Positions 61,678-64,000 of a DNA stretch of 64,000 nt are shown piece by piece. A program made the translations under genes and the position numbers. A model generated the notes under the pieces. It made no database searches and had not been told where the DNA came from. It saw only the letters and a program-made list of their open reading frames with translations. The stretch's first letter is position 1. The number at the start of each line of letters is the position of its first letter. This DNA comes from Alisma plantago-aquatica (taxonomy: Eukaryota; Streptophyta; Magnoliopsida; Alismatales; Alismataceae), in contig OY856413.1 of assembly GCA_963693085.1 (NCBI GenBank), forward strand, positions 105,889,501 to 105,953,500, read 5' to 3'.

Positions 61678-62219
61678 TGTAACACCCAAATTTTCATAAT
61701 ACATGAGTGGAAGCAATAATTTTTTTTTCATCTGGGAGTGTCACAAACATGATTATCATTGCAATGAAAATAAATGAAACACTTCGCAAAACTATAAAAC
61801 GGATTCATACATAGTTTTTTTGTCAATCGAAAACTACATCATCTTAAACCATAAAATCTAATATAATTGACAACATAACTAGACAAAATGAAAAGATGTC
61901 AAAACTCTGGATCGTCTAGGTAAATGGCACCCCACTAGGTTGAGCTTGAAATCTTCTAGTTCTTTACTTATTCTTTTGATCCTCCACTGCTCCAAATCAT
62001 GTGGACATCACATCCCCAGCCATGCATTGGGAAAAATAGATGTTAGAGTAAGTGGCACGAGTATTCTAAAATGTACATTGCTAAAGAATTGAAATATTAC
62101 AAATATTCTTGAAATCATAAATATAAAATGAACATTAAACTCTGATTAAATCTAGAAACATATTATCTCTCGTTTCTTAAACTCTTATTTTCTACTCTAT
62201 GTTTTCTTGAGACCTATAC
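61678..62219 (-). mobile_element. LTR-E, 5' LTR, truncated
   Basis: Near-identical to 56427-56975 (few substitutions and small indels), so the element inserted fairly recently compared with its neighbours. It breaks off after GAGACCTATAC, where LTR-F starts. The remainder may continue beyond the window. Confidence 0.85.
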
Positions 62220-64000
62220 TGTAACATCCCTATTTTTAGGAATAAAATAAAACCTTTTATGTAGTTTTCTTTAAATGATATTTTGTTAAGAGCCTTAATG
62301 CAATTTGCCCAAATTAGTTTTATTTATAGGATTTTAGTACAAAGAGAAATAAGAAAGGGCTCCAAATAAGTTTCTTTTATATTAATGTGCTGCAAATAGG
62401 TGTAATAATGATAATATGTCTTCCCCTTTTCTTTTCTAAATGTAATGGGAGAGAAAGAGAAAGAGAAAGAGAAAGGTAAAGAATCAAGAAATTCGAAATT
62501 CAAATCACTTGGGCAATAAGTATGCTTTTCTTTTAATAGATTTCAAGATAAATCCTTTAATGTTCATTTTCTCTCTCTCCTCCAAATAAAGTACACAAGA
62601 AAGCAATAAAGAGGTGTGGAACGATTTTGAAATAAGAAATTATTGTTTATCCCATAATTTGGAGCAAGAACTCACCAAGGAAACCTTTATATTAATTATT
62701 TAATTAGTTTGTACACTTAAATTAAGATAAGGAACAAAAATAGAAAATGTGGACCAAACGTTGAGAAAACCTAAATCTAATTGACTAGGAACGTTCTAGA
62801 CCATCTAATTAGTCAATGGTCCAAATTTGGACTCATTTGGAGTTTATTTGACCCTCCAATTAAATTAGGAAAGGTTTGATTATAGTTTGAATTGGATTTG
62901 TATTTAATGTCGTTGATTTTTGCCTAAAGTCTGGGATTTTATTGCTGTCATGCGTTACCTTCATTCGCGCACACACGCCAGCCGTCGATCCACGATCTAA
63001 CGAAAACCGCCTCATCTCCTACCTCCGTAATATCCGCGGGTCAGGGCCGTTTCACATGTCGTCTCTCGCCAATCCCGTTCTCCTTCATCTCACGACGGTT
63101 TCACAAAGTTCCTTCGCCAACGCCTTCGCCTCACCTTCCCGGACCCAACGAGCCCTAGAACTCCCCCTCTCGTTCTCATTTAAGGAAACGCCCATTAGGG
63201 CTGGTACTGTCCTCTCCGCCGAAAAATGCAGCCGCCACCCTAGCCTCCTCCACTGCTTGATCAGGCTCTCTAAAGCACCGCCGACCCCCGAGATTTCCTA
63301 CTCCACTGTCAATTTGTCCCTGAGTGCCCCTGAACGTTCCGCCCTACTCGACCTGCAACTCCAATAACTCCGGCTTCGCCCAGCATCCTCTGACCATTTC
63401 TGATCAATTGATCGTGTAGTAAGCATCTCCATAGGTCTATCCTCGATCTCCGCCTTTTAGTTTTCTTTGTGGTTGCCCCAGTCGCGGTACCATGTAAGTC
63501 CGACACCTACCCACACCGGCGGCCATGTCCACGGTGATCAAGTGGCCTTCGGTTGCGGAAACCTTGGTGCCGACCTCGCCTTACCTTCGCAGACGTATTA
63601 TGCACTTCATAGAGTTTCTCCGGCTGTTCGCAATGGCCTGGATTTCAGTCCATCCTCCCATGTTTCCCTGTGCCGTTCTAGCCTTGAAGGCCATGATGAA
63701 CAGGCGAGCCGATGGCTCGGGAGACTCAGGTAGATGAGTCCTTTAATTCGAAACTTCCTGCACGAGTCGATGAGCAACTCCTAGTTGCTAGCTGATGCTC
63801 ATACCTCCCTTTTCAGTTGAGGGATATCTTCCCAGAAATCGGCGCTCGACGCCATGGCTGAAGGGGAAAGAATCCAGGGTGTTCAATGACCCCTGAGCCC
63901 CCGCGTTTTTCTTTTACCAATGCTTTAAACCGCAAGGGCAGTTGAGGAATTTCGCACCCTGTTCCCTTTGATCGCTGAGGCAAACCTCACGGCCTAGCTG
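62220..64000 (+). mobile_element. LTR-F start, or promoter-like GC-rich region, cut by window edge
   Basis: Begins TGTAACATCCCTATTTTTAG, a typical chromovirus-type LTR start, exactly where the 5' LTR-E is interrupted. AT-rich for 0.7 kb with a GAGAAA-type purine repeat (62450-62475), then from about 62940 clearly GC- and CpG-rich to the edge. CATTTAAGGAAACGCC near 63178 may be a weak TATA-like site. Frames 62942-63367 (141 codons) and 63467-63737 have no recognisable domain and are probably incidental to the GC content. A host gene promoter and leader cannot be excluded without sequence to the right. Confidence 0.55.

Noticed and set aside
62942..63367. 141-codon frame in GC-rich sequence
   Set aside because: No recognisable domain or signal, lies in a probable LTR leader, and open frames are expected in GC-rich DNA. 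Kept only as part of the LTR-F entry.

Overview
The window reads as AT-rich, heterochromatic nuclear DNA of a flowering plant. Nearly every recognisable stretch is a plant LTR retrotransposon or a remnant of one: Ty1/copia of Tork/Angela type, Ty3/gypsy of Athila/Tat type, and chromovirus-like elements primed by initiator tRNA-Met. A 5'-truncated LINE, small DNA elements and a foldback element are nested in them. I found no intact host gene, no tRNA or rRNA gene and no CRISPR array. All retroelement reading frames are broken by stops, frameshifts or deletions. The species cannot be named from this sequence.

Layout. 1-2723: end of an LTR, a tRNA-Asp-type primer site and a decayed gag of an Athila/Tat-type gypsy element, plus strand. 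2724-20221: an array of one copia family (LTR-A, about 2.0 kb), order pol fragment / LTR / internal / LTR / short internal / LTR / internal / partial LTR. A LINE piece with a perfect 13-bp target duplication sits in the second unit. 20230-22013 and 44324-47365: the two halves of one long LTR (LTR-R), split by a 22.3-kb minus-strand gypsy element (LTR-B, 22014-44318) with a perfect 5-bp target duplication. Joining the halves on paper reveals a tandem duplication of about 1.6 kb in LTR-R. 47366-51166: a short LTR-R internal region and the second LTR-R.

Inside the LTR-B element lie a degraded gag with no pol, a pair of 0.92-kb LTRs (LTR-D), and a minus-strand chromovirus-like element (LTR-C, 25245-35792). 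The upper LTR-C is inflated by a MITE beside an 80-unit TA repeat, a 249-bp tandem duplication and a 1.76-kb foldback element (33158-34918). The foldback arms are inverted copies of the LTR-R 3' end.

51167-56426: decayed gypsy RT, RNase H, integrase and an Athila-type post-pol ORF, plus strand, perhaps the other half of the element that begins at 1. 56427-62219: a minus-strand element with 4.5-kb LTRs (LTR-E) and almost no internal region. 62220-64000: start of a further LTR (LTR-F) with a GC- and CpG-rich part, cut by the window edge.

The genes do not form a working pathway. They are layers of insertion, and their order can be read from which element interrupts which. The items most worth a second look are the LTR-R-derived foldback, the palindrome cluster upstream of the LTR-A TATA box, the MITE/TA-repeat composite, and the duplication hidden under the LTR-B insertion.
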